A stretch of 64,000 nt of DNA from Antitrichia curtipendula (taxonomy: Eukaryota; Streptophyta; Bryopsida; Hypnales; Leucodontaceae), in assembly GCA_951230915.1 (NCBI GenBank), contig OX579638.1, positions 4,420,696-4,484,695 of the forward strand, read 5' to 3'. Under the pieces are notes generated by a model, which was given only the letters and a program-made list of their open reading frames with translations, did no database searches and was not told where the DNA came from. This document shows positions 53,471 to 64,000 of the stretch, in pieces (within the stretch, counting starts at the first letter, position 1; each line of letters begins with the position of its first letter). Both the position numbers and the translations under genes were made by a program.

Positions 53471-54256
53471 GCTGTAGCGTACCCCAAACCGAGAAATCAA
53501 CCGTGAAATCAAACTCTCGCGTTTACGGCGCCACCAACTCTAATCCAGAAAGGACCGATTCCTCTTCAAAAGAGAATTCACTCAATTACAAGCCTGCTCC
53601 TGCGCCATTCTCGACGCATCGCATCAACACTCAAACCCTACCGACAACAGTCTCGAGAATGTTACGAAATGTTCACGAAATGTGAGCTGCGGAGACGAGA
53701 AGAAGCTTATATGCCGAGAGTGCGGGAAGATCGATAAGGTAGACCCATAGCCGTTTTTTGAGATAGGGTCCTGGCAAAGCTCGGGCGAGAGCGTGCCTGC
53801 GCCTGCTGGCTTCAAGCACTTCGGCTTCACGCATTTGGGCGACGAAAGCTTGGAAAAGGGCGGAAAGAACTGCGCAGGATGTGTGAGTCGTCGTACTGGA
53901 CATCTGGCGGGGGACGTGGCATTTCATTTTGGAGGAGTTGGCAGTTTGAGGTGGAATGTCAATACACGTAACGAAAGTGAGCGTTTGGACCAATCACCAA
54001 CGACTGGTTCCATTCTTCCGGGAATGCATGGGACTCTGGATGTGAGGACCAATCTAAAGGTGGGTACTCCCAAAAGCGCCACAAATTGGGCTGCGGAGTG
54101 CAAGAGATGTGCTGAAAAGGAAGAAATGCACAATAAATTTTCTGATTTTGGCAAATACAAAACAACCATAGGGGTATGAAGTTTTGACAATAGAGTCATT
54201 TGAATAGCTTATAGGCAGCCTTCAAAGAATATGGTGACATTCTGAAGTTCCCCCTC
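53471..54256 (-). other. Upstream region of the NicO-like gene
   Basis: Balanced base composition; includes promoter and leader. A plus-strand frame at 53793-54179 is 128 codons long but shows no domain and overlaps minus-strand frames of similar size. Confidence 0.45.
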
Positions 54257-54910
54257 TTAACCCCAAAATGACCTTGGAAATTCCTGAGCTTCTAGGAATT
54301 TGTTCTAAATTGAATTAAAAGCCAACATTTTGATAAGTTGTATCAGTTCTTTTTGAATTGTAACCGTGTAAAATCAAAATAGACATGTTAGACATCACAT
54401 TAGAAAAGAAAACACAACAATATCTCTTACGGATGGAAAAATTATAATGTTTGATCTTGAGGGTGTTAAAATTGTGAAAGTGATTTGAAGTCTTTCAATC
54501 CTCTTTCCACATGTCAAATCTAAAAAGTTGGTCACCAAAAAAATATGAGGTTGAAGGGCCTAACATACATAACCCCAATCAATTTATGACTTCTCAAAAT
54601 CTACTCTACAATTTTTTTGGATGAATTTCTAATGTGATTTTTTCTCAAAGATCTAGTGTATTTGAGACTCATTCCCAAGTGCCCTCAACACTACAAAAGT
54701 CAAGATTGCAATGGACACCCGTGCACAAAATCTTGAATAGAAAAATCATAATCAATCATTTTCAAAATCAGATTTTTGAAGCTAAAATTAAACTTCAAAA
54801 ATAATTTATCAAAAATATAAACTACAAAAAATAGTAGTTTAGTAAGGTTTTGTTTAACTTCAAAAATTGGTCAAGGACACATTCCGTCCTCAAGGTCCTT
54901 TTGGGGTTAA
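54257..54910. mobile_element. Second TTAA-bounded element (654 bp)
   Basis: Starts TTAACCCCAAAATGACCTTG and ends CAAGGTCCTTTTGGGGTTAA, an inverted repeat of about 20 bp with one mismatch. The outer TTAACCCC is shared with the large family, but the interior is unrelated. No coding capacity is seen. Confidence 0.65.
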
Positions 54911-56736
54911 GATGTCAAAGTTACAAAAAAAGGAATTCAAATTGCAACATTAATATTCAAAAACATATGCAAGCTCGTCAACTATCAAGAAGTATGAAGG
55001 CTTGTCAGAAACTTAAATCATTAAGTGATGTCATTATGCATGTAATTTTCTTTTCTTTACTCTATAATCCAATAACTATCATTTGAATACACTTTATGAA
55101 GCTCTTTATTGAAATGTGTATTTTTTTAATATCTCCAAGGTACCAAGAAGCCGCCATCAAGCCCTTTCTGACAATTTTCAATTCCAATTTAAACAATTTT
55201 GGGGTAGTTTTTAGGGTGTGTTCTCGGGTGTGTTTTAAGGAACAATGCAATTTGGAGGGTACCCACCTTATCTTGGAGTGCCGATTTTATAAGGTAGGCA
55301 CCCAAACCGTCACTTTTGATTGTTGTGCCTAGTACTATTGTGTTATTAGACTAATCAAATTTTCATATTTCCTTATTGGCAATTGAAAGTAGGTTCCAAC
55401 GCACCTAAGAATGTGACATTTGAATATCGTATGCAAAAGTTAAGAAGGGGCAAAGTGTTTTTGGTTGAGGTTCTAAAATTGTTTCTTTCACACAAGTACA
55501 TATTGATTTTTGAAGATGTATCTAGAGTGACGATGGTAGTTTTGGGTCAATAGCGCATTTGAAGGTGTCCATCTCACTTGGTAGACCTCCCAACAAACTA
55601 AGGTAAAACAATCCATTACATGCAGTTGTAGAACGACCCATCAAAATCTTGCATCAACCCATGCCATGCTTTTTTCAATATTTGAGATTTATTGAATTGG
55701 GCTACATTAGTTTTAATAGCCACAATCAATGTCTTGGATGACAATGATGGAATGATTAGTGATTGTAATAAGAACTTCTACCTTTTAAGTGTAAATTCAT
55801 CATATGAAGTGACTTTTTTAGACCTTCATGTTGTGGCCATGCTAAGAAATATTGTTCACAACTACTTTAGTTCAATAAAATTATCATTATGGATATATTT
55901 TTTTTATTGTCTTTGGGGTATTCCAGTAACTCTTTGGGCCAATTGGATAGGACACTTCCAAAAATTCATAACAAATCTATACTTTGTTAAAAAAATTAAA
56001 ATTAAATTGTTTTTTCCAGTTCTCACATTTGTCTTTACATAGATTTTTTAAATTAATTCAACAATGTCAATAGTGAAAACCAATCATTCTACATATGATG
56101 GATTGGTTTATCTTACATTCCGATAACTAAGGTAGGATCACCTAATTCCAAGTAAGTTTCCAAAATCAAGCCCTAAAAAAACTAGAGAAAAAGTAGATAC
56201 TTGTTGCACTATCTTTGACAAGGTATGAACGTTGGGGTTGTCACACCTTCTCCAAGAATGAAATTTCTATGAAGAGTGAGAGGTTGTGAAGAGAAAGAGG
56301 AGCCAATTAGGAGCTTTTATCCATGAAGAAGGTATGATACCTTTTTTGTTGGTGTGGAGAATAGAAAATAAAATTTATGAGTGCAAATTACAAAGCTCTC
56401 AACCACATAGAACATGTAGAACTTGGGATGCAAATAAAACAAAATGTGGTAAATATGATGAAGTAATAAGCGAAGGAGTCACATATGAAATCTTTATATC
56501 CATTCTTCACCTCCGGAGGAGAATAGTCTCCATTGTCAAATGAACCCTTAACAAGCCTTTGCAAGCCAATGTAAAAGTAACACGTCCCCATTATTTGAAG
56601 ATTGGAAATGGGAAAAAAAAGATGTGACAATCCCTAATGAAAAAAGACCAAGATTTTAGAAAATCTATCAATTTGACTTTGATATCTTATAACTTTTGCA
56701 TAATCTAATCAAATATTGTTCTTGGATTTTTTCAAC
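54911..56736. other. AT-rich spacer, no gene
   Basis: 55690-55990 is a diverged third copy of repeat R2. Frames at 55692-56042 and 56286-56543 have no recognisable content. Confidence 0.5.
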
Positions 56737-57009
56737 TTACACTAGAAGAAAAACGTGTCCGGCACAACCCACTACTATGCAACTAGTGTCCTATACAACT
56801 ATCCTGCAACTGTAATCCTCTCTATATGCACCAAATTTGACAACTAGGTTGTTTAGTCGCAAAGTAGTCGTAGAATGAAGTGTAAGGTTACAGGATTGTA
56901 ACAGACACTACAACAAAACCAGTGTTTTATGATTGCAAAATATGACTGCAATGAGTCGTAAAATCGAAAAACATGACTGGCCGCAGAAATCACTGTAGAT
57001 GACTGCAAC

Positions 57010-57560
57010 ATGACTGACATGAGTCATTACCGATGAGTCGCTTCGGACATCAGTCATGTTGGCAGTCATATTTTTTGGGGGGTATAATTATCCATAATTA
57101 GCCGTATTTTGCCAACAAGGCGTATACTTTGACTATCTTTGAGGGCTTGATTTATTTTTGAGTTGCCCGGACAAACAAAAATAAACCCTACGTGGCATGT
57201 GACTCCATGTAGTCATTTTTTTGGCTGACGTGGAATATGACTCCATGTAGTCATCTTTTGGCTGACGTGGAATATGACTGCGGTCAGTCATATTTTGGCT
57301 AATGTGGCATATAACTATAGTCAGTCATATTTTGGTTGACGTGAAATATGACTGTGGTTAGTCATATTTTGGGTAATGTGGCATATAATTTTGTACAGTC
57401 ATATTTTTTGTAGATGTGGAATATGACTCTTGTTAGTCATCTTTTTGAATGATGTGGAATATGATTCTTGTGAGTCATATTTTACTAATGTGAAATATGA
57501 CTCTTATGAGTCATATTTTGGTTGATGTGGTAGTTCATATGGATGTCATTGGTAGTTTAT
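57010..57560. repeat. Subterminal repeats of the inner CACTA element
   Basis: About ten units of roughly 36-48 bp recur here, each with GTGGAATATGACT followed by a short variable spacer and AGTCATATTTTGG. Each unit is itself a small inverted repeat (ATGACT/AGTCAT). Subterminal repeats of this sort are transposase-binding sites in known CACTA elements such as En/Spm; that role is inferred here. Confidence 0.75.
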
Positions 57561-58155
57561 GACTAATTGCAGTTATATTTTGGAAAATATAAAATCATAT
57601 TTTGGAAAAGACTCCATGTAGTTAAAAATGAATATATATGATTTTAGAGATATACAAAAGATAATCATATTAGAAAAAGAGAATGTAAGAAGGAAAGCAA
57701 CTCTTTTCATTGACATTTATTAGTCATCAATACAAAACATATATACCACAATGAATCATTTCACAAAATCAATAAGGCCTATATTTCTTATAATAATGTG
57801 AAGATGGCTCTATTGGGTTGCAAGTAGCTTCCAATGACTTTGTTTCAATTTTTGGTGCCTGCATAAACAATTAAAGAAATAGGAGGTTAATTCTTAGCGA
57901 ATGAACAACAAAGCTCAACCTTCAAAGGCTTACAACAACACAAAATATGTAGCTCAAGTTTAGAGTAGAAAAAATAAGAATGGTGATGGAAAAAACAAGA
58001 AGAAAAATAAACAAGTACTAAGAAATAACAACAATTAAGAGTTGAAATGCAACAAAAAACAAGAAGCAACAATTAAGACACAACAAGAAACAAGAGTTAA
58101 GATGCAACAAGAAGCAAAAACTAAGATACAACAAAAAACAACAAAATACAAGAGT

Positions 58156-58800
58156 TAAGATGCAACAAGAAACAAGAAGCAACAACTAAGACACAACAAG
58201 AAACAAGAAGCAACAACTAAGACATAACAAGAAACAAGAAGCAACAACTAAAACACAACAAGAAACAAGAAGCAACAACTAAAACATAACAAGAAACAAG
58301 AAGCAACAACTAAGACACAACAAGAAACAAGAAGCAACAACTAAGACATAACAAGAAACAAGAAGCAACAACTAAGACACAACAAGAAACAAAAAGCAAC
58401 AACTAAAACACAACAAGAAACAAGAAGCAACAACTAAGACACAACAAGAAACAAGAAGCAACAACTAAAACACAACAAGAAACAAGAAGCAACAACTAAG
58501 ACACAACAAGAAACAAGAAGCAACAACTAAGACACAACAAGAAACAAGAAGCAACAACTAAGACACAACAAGAAACAAGAAGCAACAACTAAGACACAAC
58601 AAGAAACAAGAAGCAACAACTAAGACACAACAAGAAACAAAAAGCAACAACTAAAACACAACAAGAAACAAGAAGCAACAACTAAGACATAACAAGAAAC
58701 AAGAAGCAACAACTAAGACACAACAAGAAACAAGAAGCAACAACTAAGACATAACAAGAAACAAGAAGCAACAACTAAAACACAACAAGAAACAACAAAA
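58156..58800. repeat. 31-bp minisatellite array, about 20 copies
   Basis: A purine-rich unit of 31 bp made of ACAACAAGAAACAAGAAGC followed by AACAACTAAGAC repeats about 20 times with single-base variants (GACAC/GACAT, AGAAGC/AAAAGC). Looser copies containing AGAGTTAAGATGC extend the array to about 58000 on the left and 58990 on the right. The plus strand is almost devoid of T. It lies wholly inside the inner CACTA element. Confidence 0.9.
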
Positions 58801-60611
58801 AACAAGAGTTAAGAAGAAAAAAGAGTTAAAATGTTAGAGAAAAAAAGAGTTTGATGCAACAACAAGAAACAAGAAGCATGATTAGAACTAAGAAGCAACA
58901 AGAAAGAAGAGTTAAGATGCAACAAAAGACAACAACTAAGAAGCAAAAAATAAGAAGCAATAACAAGTATGAACTAAGAGACAATAAAAGGCAAAGAAGA
59001 AGGGCCCAAAGAAGTAGCGGCTAGGGTTTCAAAACCCTAAAAAGTGGTAGCTAGGGTTTCAAAACCCTAAAAAAATGGTGACTAAGTTTCAAAATCCTAA
59101 AAAGTAGGTGAGTAGGATTTCAAAATTTTAAGCAATGGCTTGTCCAAATTTTTTTTGAATTGCACGTATTTTTCTTGGGTTGCCCAAAATAAATAAAAAT
59201 AACACTACCATGGAAATATGACTAACAATATGACTTAGCGTTCTCCAAACATGTTCCCTATGTTCCCTATAAAGCTCTTTGGTGTTCCTAATGGTCGTAT
59301 AGTGTATACTTGTAGGTAGAAGGCCCAAAAATGACTGACAGTCATATTTTGCAGTCATATTTTTCTTCAAGATGTTGGCCTTCAAGAATATGACTGCAAC
59401 TAGTCGTCAATCATCCTTAGTCATATTTTTTCAGTCATAAAATACCTGTTTTCTTGTAGTGAGAGTTGGCAATTAGAATTACTATGAGGTATTCTACATC
59501 CAGTTTTCATCACAGTTGTTGATGTGGACAACTCTATGCATCGTGGAGTCCACTCTAGCAAACCGCAATCACATATTATCTACATTTGACCACAATTCAA
59601 CTAGAAAACGATTAGAAAACAACTAGTTTGCGACTAGAAACAACTATAGTTTGACTAGAAAACGACTAAACTGCAACTAGAAAACAACTATAGTTCGACT
59701 AAAAAACGATTAGATTGCAACTAGAAACAACTAGAATTTGTAAATGACAACTCTGTTACATTCTTGTAACCCTACACTATTATAGAGCTTCTCTGTGACT
59801 AGATTGCAACTACATAATGACTAGAAAGCAACTAGAATTTTCTAGAATTCTTTTGGTTGTTTTGTAGTCATTTTCTAGCCGTTTTCTAATTTGTTTCCTG
59901 ATTATTTGTCTTATAGCAATTGTCCCATATCAATTGTCAAGAGTACCATTAGGTTAGACATATAAGACTTGTAAGTTGTTGTATTCTTATGTAATGAATT
60001 CCCTTAGTAGAATTTTAAGATTTCTATTAGGTGTAGATTTCTACAGTTTGTAGATTTCTACAAATTGTTGATTTTAACAATTTGTAGATTTCTACAAATT
60101 GTAGGTTTCTACAAACTGAAAAAATCCAAGAATTTTTAAATTACATAATTTTCTAAATCAATGAAATCTTTTAAATCTAAATATCTGAAATCTAAAATAG
60201 AATTTAGATTTGTAATATTCAAAATCTACAAATCATTAAGATTCGAATTTTAAAATCTAAAAATCTACAAGTCGCAAACAAATTACAAACAAGTCACAAA
60301 TGAGTCGCCAACAAGTCGCAATGGAGTTACAGATAAATTGCAAACAAGTCGCACAACTCATCGATTGAATGACCGACGTCATGTGGCAGTGAGTACACAT
60401 AAGCGACCATGTCAGAAAAGGCCGTCGACGAAGTTCAAACTACGCTGCCGGATGAAAAACGGATTCACTTCATTTTGCAACTTTAATTTTTATGCGACTT
60501 GTCCACTGCAACTATGGACCTTTAGATTATCACATGTCGCAAATTAGTTACACAATTCAAAAAGCAGTTGTTCTTTGCAGTCGCAGAACTTTTCATTTTC
60601 TTCTAGTGTTA

Positions 60612-62386
60612 GTTTATTGTAAAATTGCCTATACGTGATGAAAAAATGAGAGCTTTACAACTTTCAATAATATTTGTTAGAGAACTTTGCTTGGTTTAAG
60701 GTGATCCTAACACAAACCTTCAAGGGCTAGAGGATTTAAGGTATTGCATCAAATTGTGATCTCTTTCTAAAAATCAACCTTTGATTTGTAGAGATTCTTG
60801 CCTAAAATGTTTTATTTTTATTCATAAGAATCCAAGGGCACTTCAGGGTATGCCTATTTTTGATGCTTTGGAAATTCATATTTACATGGTGTCCAAAAAT
60901 TAATACATAAGAAGAGAATCTAAACTAATCTTTTGATTTCCATCAAAATTCAACAAACAAGACAATTTAATAATAAGAAAGATGCTCAATTGCTCATTTA
61001 GATGGAACTAGATATAGACATTGATGAGAAAAGATGTACACAATCAAAACATGATAGTCTAAAAGAGCCTATTGTTGATTCTTGGTCCACTTATTGACAA
61101 TGCTTTGAAATTTCATATTTTATTCATACGGTGTCAAAATAATGCATGCTAAAGTGCATTGGAATCACCTTGCACTTGTCAATAAAATCCAATTAAAATA
61201 GTTGATGATTAGAATTTGTAAATATATTCAATTTTGATTGGTACTTGTATCAATTATAGATGCACTTATTTTACTAGAAATAAAAAAGAATGCCAATGTA
61301 TCACATAGCCTCACAATATAATTTGTTTTTTCATGACCTCCTTGCTATTAGTGATCATATGAATCTCAAAAGTCTTTACAATATAATAATTCTTTTAATT
61401 TAAAGCTAGAAACCTAGAAATGAAGAATTTCCTTCCATTGAAGAATATATACCAATAGAAATGATTGTTTCTTTTTCTCTCTTTCTCTATGTTTCTAAAG
61501 AGAGAGAAACAACTCATAAAATTAGAATGAGCTCTAATAGTTTTTTTCCAATCTAACAATGACTTTTTGACACTAACATTAGTTAACACAATAATTCATG
61601 ATTTGGTGATTGTTGTATTGTTACTTTCCACTCACTGGCTAATTTTATTTATGACACGCAATTTCAAAATAGTCGATCTTTAGTCCTCCAAAAGTTTGCT
61701 AGTGTCCTATTTCCAAATTTTCTTGGACCTTAATTTCATTTTGCATCAATGAAAGAATGCATAAGGTAACTACTTCTAATTCAATAGCTACCTTCATTGG
61801 ATATGGGGACAATATTTTATTGAATTTTTGGGGATGTGCACAATAATAACCTCAAGACTTATGGTCATTTCAAATCATCTATGAAAACTTTGAACCTCTT
61901 AAAACTATTATATAAGACATGCTCAAACAAGGCATGCTTATGTGCGCAAATATTCTTTTATAATTGTTGATGAAATTAAAAATAAGTTATCCACTCTAGT
62001 AACAAGAATTATATGCAACATTAAAGTGTTTTAAATATTTATTTAATGGCCTTATTTGTATGTATTATAGTTATCTTATGAATCAAAAATGATAGAAAAA
62101 CAATATTAGAAAGCAAACCCCCAATATTTTATTGACCATTGTAACCCTTTAATGTGAGCCATCCTACTATCTATCCTTCTAAAGGTACATTCATACTAAA
62201 AGATTATATTTTCTAATTGTAAAAGATTAAATGACTCTCGTTACAATGAAGGATTGCAATTTGAGGAGAGTATAGTGAGGTTATGGTGATCCCTCATCTT
62301 AACAAGGATATTTTATTCCCTTGAAAGGTTTAATAATGAAAATTTGTGAATTCCAATTTTAAACGCTTCATTTGATTAATTTTTAT
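60612..62386. other. AT-rich spacer, no gene
   Basis: Contains a partial match at 61085-61265 to 27285-27420. A small hairpin of GAGAGAAA/TTTCTCTC type lies near 61475-61510. No gene is supported. Confidence 0.5.
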
Positions 62387-62467
62387 TTAATCCCTAAAGG
62401 ACGGAACCCATAACAATGTAGTCAAATTTGCGTACGTTGAATAGACACTTGGTCCTTTAGGGATCAA
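62387..62467. mobile_element. Minimal (81 bp) TTAACCCC-like derivative
   Basis: TTAATCCCTAAAGGAC at the left and GTCCTTTAGGGATCAA at the right form a 16-bp inverted repeat with one mismatch around an unrelated 49-bp middle. It fits a terminal-only relic of the family. Confidence 0.45.
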
Positions 62468-62670
62468 TTTGACATAGAAGGTGCATAAATTGAGGTATAC
62501 AATAGTGACAAAAATTGCATTCATGCTAAGCTAGATCCAGGACACAAAACATTCTCAATATTTATCAATATTTTACCTCCTACATGCCTGAAAAGCTACA
62601 AAATGGTCAAATATTCTACATGTGTAGTGTCATATTTGAGCATGATAAGGTTTTGATGTTAAAATGATAT
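62468..62670. repeat. Dispersed repeat R4, copy 2
   Basis: GGTGCATAAATTGAGGTATA, AAGCTAGATCCAGGACAC, CTCCTACATGCCTGAAAAG and ATATTTGAGCATGATAAGG align with copy 1 at 13243. It starts directly at the end of the 81-bp TTAA-bounded relic. Confidence 0.55.
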
Positions 62671-62986
62671 CTTGATGAAGACTTCAAAATTATTGAATCA
62701 ACAATCCAATGATCAAATTATAGATTTGATTTTTAGTATATAATTTGTATACTAAGAATCAAATACAATTTTGTCCATTGAGTTCTGTATAAAGCTATTA
62801 CCTAGTAAGCATGCTAAGGACTACAAATGCCTACAAAATGACTTTCAAAAACATAATAGAAACAAAAAATCACTTATTCACCCTAAAATTGGATAATTTT
62901 TGACTGACTACTTTGGTGATGGGTCCCATACTCCCATCCTTTCAGTGAATTCCGTACATACGGTGAACCTACGATACGTCTACCCA

Positions 62987-63259
62987 TTATTCCTGCCACT
63001 GTGAACAGTGTCCATTTTCTGAATCATCAGCTTCAGCTTCATCGCCGAAGACGGACCCGTGTATCGTTGCAGCTGTCCTGCTCACCTCGCTATCATCGCA
63101 GAGCTCTTGCAAGCTATCCCTTGCTTTTCGAACTTTTGGTGCATGTACGTCGACATCGTGTAGGGTATGTAGATTATTGTCGTTTTCAACAGCTGATTTT
63201 TTCCTTTTACGCCACTGAAAATGGTGTCCGAACGGAATGCCCGCGTTCTCCCGGGGCAT
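62987..63259 (-). CDS. Hypothetical 90-aa protein or first exon
   Basis: An ATG-started frame of 90 codons lies in a stretch less AT-rich than the spacer to its left. It is strongly polar: a basic cluster WRKRKKS near residue 16 that could be a nuclear signal, a middle KVRKARDSLQELCDD, and an acidic tail FGDEAEADDSENG. A good donor (GAG|GTGAGC, after codon 57) lies inside, so it may instead be the first exon of a longer gene whose later exons I cannot find. I recognise no family. It diverges from the gene starting at 63827, with a shared 567-nt upstream region. Confidence 0.35.
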   Translation of the reverse strand: MPRENAGIPFGHHFQWRKRKKSAVENDNNLHTLHDVDVHAPKVRKARDSLQELCDDSEVSRTAATIHGSVFGDEAEADDSENGHCSQWQE

Positions 63260-63362
63260 GTTTATTCGGGAGCGGAAGCTTTCTCAGGGTGATTCGTGTT
63301 TGTGTTCCTCTCTTGCTGTCGAGGTCATAGTTGTGCACGATTGCACCGATCGGATTGACACT

Positions 63363-63378
63363 AGGGTTTAGGGTTTAG
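63363..63378 (+). promoter_or_regulatory. Tandem telobox motif
   Basis: Two overlapping AGGGTTTAG units sit between the two divergent genes (start codons at 63259 minus and 63827 plus), with a further CTAGGGTTC about 35 nt on. Teloboxes (AAACCCTA) are known promoter or leader elements of plant growth-related genes and bind Myb-like telomere-repeat factors. Which of the two genes it serves cannot be told. Confidence 0.55.
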
Positions 63379-63826
63379 AGACTGGAGTGAAGAAGCTAGG
63401 GTCACAGGGGCCTAGGGTTCTTTATTTTTATAGTTCTGCGAGTTGCAAGGTCAATGTAGGAAGACACTGTGATCCATTTCTCACTGTCACTGTTTGTGTT
63501 TTTGTATCAGACATTAATTCCGGCGTTGAGAAGGACAATTGATCAAGAACTCTTACTCTAAGTTGTGCTGATTCTCCAATTTGCATCAGCTCGGTGACAT
63601 TGTTGTTACTATTCAAGTATCTGAGAGGTTTTATTGAACAGGATATCGTGCTTGGTTTGTAGCACGTGGTGGATGGTGAATCGTGACGAAGCGGTGGAAA
63701 TGAAATTCTGACTCTAGTTAGAATCTGGAGCTTGAGTGATACCGGGAATGATGTGGAGTCGATCGCGAACGGGTCACGAGGGGAACAGTTTGAGAGAAGA
63801 AGAGGTGGATTGGTGAATCGACTGTA

Positions 63827-63896
63827 ATGGCGACTCCTCCTCTGCCTCATCATCCTCCATTTGGCAAGAATTCCGCGGCGCGGCTAATAGTCGCTA
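63827..63896 (+). CDS. First coding exon of an unidentified gene, cut by window end
   Basis: ATG at 63827 opens a 23-codon frame, MATPPLPHHPPFGKNSAARL then IVA, which runs into a clean GTATGT donor at 63897 in phase 1. The preceding 400 nt are transcript-leader-like and relatively GC-rich. The Pro/His-rich start is not diagnostic of any family. The next exon lies beyond the window, so function is unknown. A minus-strand frame covering 63428-63853 overlaps the whole leader and looks like a shadow. Confidence 0.45.
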
Positions 63897-64000
63897 GTAT
63901 GTGCCTCTTACCTTTAATTTTGATTAAAAGCAAGTTTTCGCTAGTGTTCTATAACTTAGGTTTAATGTCACTTTCCTAATTATCTGCGGTTGTTTTGGTA

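Larger units (their letters stand above)
56906..59461. mobile_element. Inner CACTA (EnSpm-type) non-autonomous element, TSD AGA
   Basis: The left terminus is CACTACAACAAAACCAGTG and the right terminus ends TTTTCTTGTAGTG; the inverted ends continue imperfectly into a TTTTATGA tract. The flanking 3-bp duplication is AGA (56903-56905 and 59462-59464). Length is 2556 bp. The 5' part carries subterminal repeats built on ATATGACT..AGTCATATTTTGG, the centre a 31-bp minisatellite, and the 3' part further AGTCATATTTT motifs in inverted sense. No transposase frame is present, so it would depend on an enzyme in trans. Confidence 0.9.
56740..60608. mobile_element. Outer CACTA (EnSpm-type) non-autonomous element, TSD TTA
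   Basis: The left end begins CACTAGAAGAAAA and the right end finishes TTTTCTTCTAGTG, a terminal inverted repeat starting with the diagnostic CACTA. Both sides are flanked by the 3-bp duplication TTA (56737-56739 and 60609-60611), as expected for this superfamily. Removing the nested element (56906-59461 plus one copy of its AGA duplication) leaves about 1.31 kb. The interior holds many degenerate repeats of an ACTAGAAAACAACTAG type (59600-59880) and palindromic TTTGTAGATTTCTACAAA units near 60030-60120. No transposase frame is visible. Confidence 0.88.

Noticed and set aside
53793..54179. 128-codon plus-strand frame upstream of the NicO-like gene
   Set aside because: Overlapped by minus-strand frames of similar size in a GC-balanced promoter region; no recognisable domain or splice context.
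58010..58990. The purine-rich tandem repeats as a CRISPR-like array
   Set aside because: Units are contiguous without unique spacers, and the context is a plant transposon.
59018..59105. AGGGTTT..AAACCCTA motifs as an interstitial telomere
   Set aside because: Only isolated single motifs in inverted pairs within the inner CACTA element, not a tandem telomeric array.
63428..63853. 141-codon minus-strand frame near the right edge
   Set aside because: It lies opposite the leader and first exon of the plus gene with a clean GTATGT donor; its composition is Ser/Thr/Arg-rich with no domain.

Overview
This window is nuclear DNA from a land plant or close streptophyte relative. Its genes are split by GT-AG introns, three encode proteins with plastid-type leaders, telobox motifs occur near a promoter, and the spacers carry plant-type Stowaway and CACTA transposons. 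The species cannot be read from the sequence. Short introns (about 110-1160 nt) in a repeat-rich, AT-rich background are compatible with a lycophyte or bryophyte, but that is a weak inference.

Layout: 1-30.6 kb has no gene I can support. It consists of AT-rich spacer packed with decayed and intact non-autonomous transposons, fold-back repeats and dispersed repeats. From 31 to 53.5 kb lies a small gene island: an ESCRT-III subunit VPS2 (+), a plastid acetylornithine aminotransferase (+), a plastid YceD/DUF177 protein (-), a very small prefoldin-like protein of the ASDURF type (-), and a plastid NicO/UreH-like nickel/cobalt transporter-family protein (-). I derived exon boundaries by combining open frames, splice consensus, intron phase and family knowledge. 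From 54 to 62.9 kb the window is again transposon territory, dominated by one CACTA element nested inside another, each with its own 3-bp target duplication. At the right edge, two divergent candidate genes share a telobox-containing upstream region; one of them runs off the window.

The genes do not form an operon-like unit and do housekeeping jobs: endosomal membrane remodelling, arginine biosynthesis, plastid rRNA accumulation, possible prefoldin-type chaperoning and plastid metal transport.

The most distinctive feature is a high-copy family bounded by TTAACCCCTAAAGG...CCTTTAGGGGTTAA. At least eight copies occur, some back to back and sharing one TTAA. The ends look like those of piggyBac elements (TTAA target, CCC-starting termini), which are little described in plants. 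One copy is interrupted by a clean Stowaway insertion with a TA duplication.
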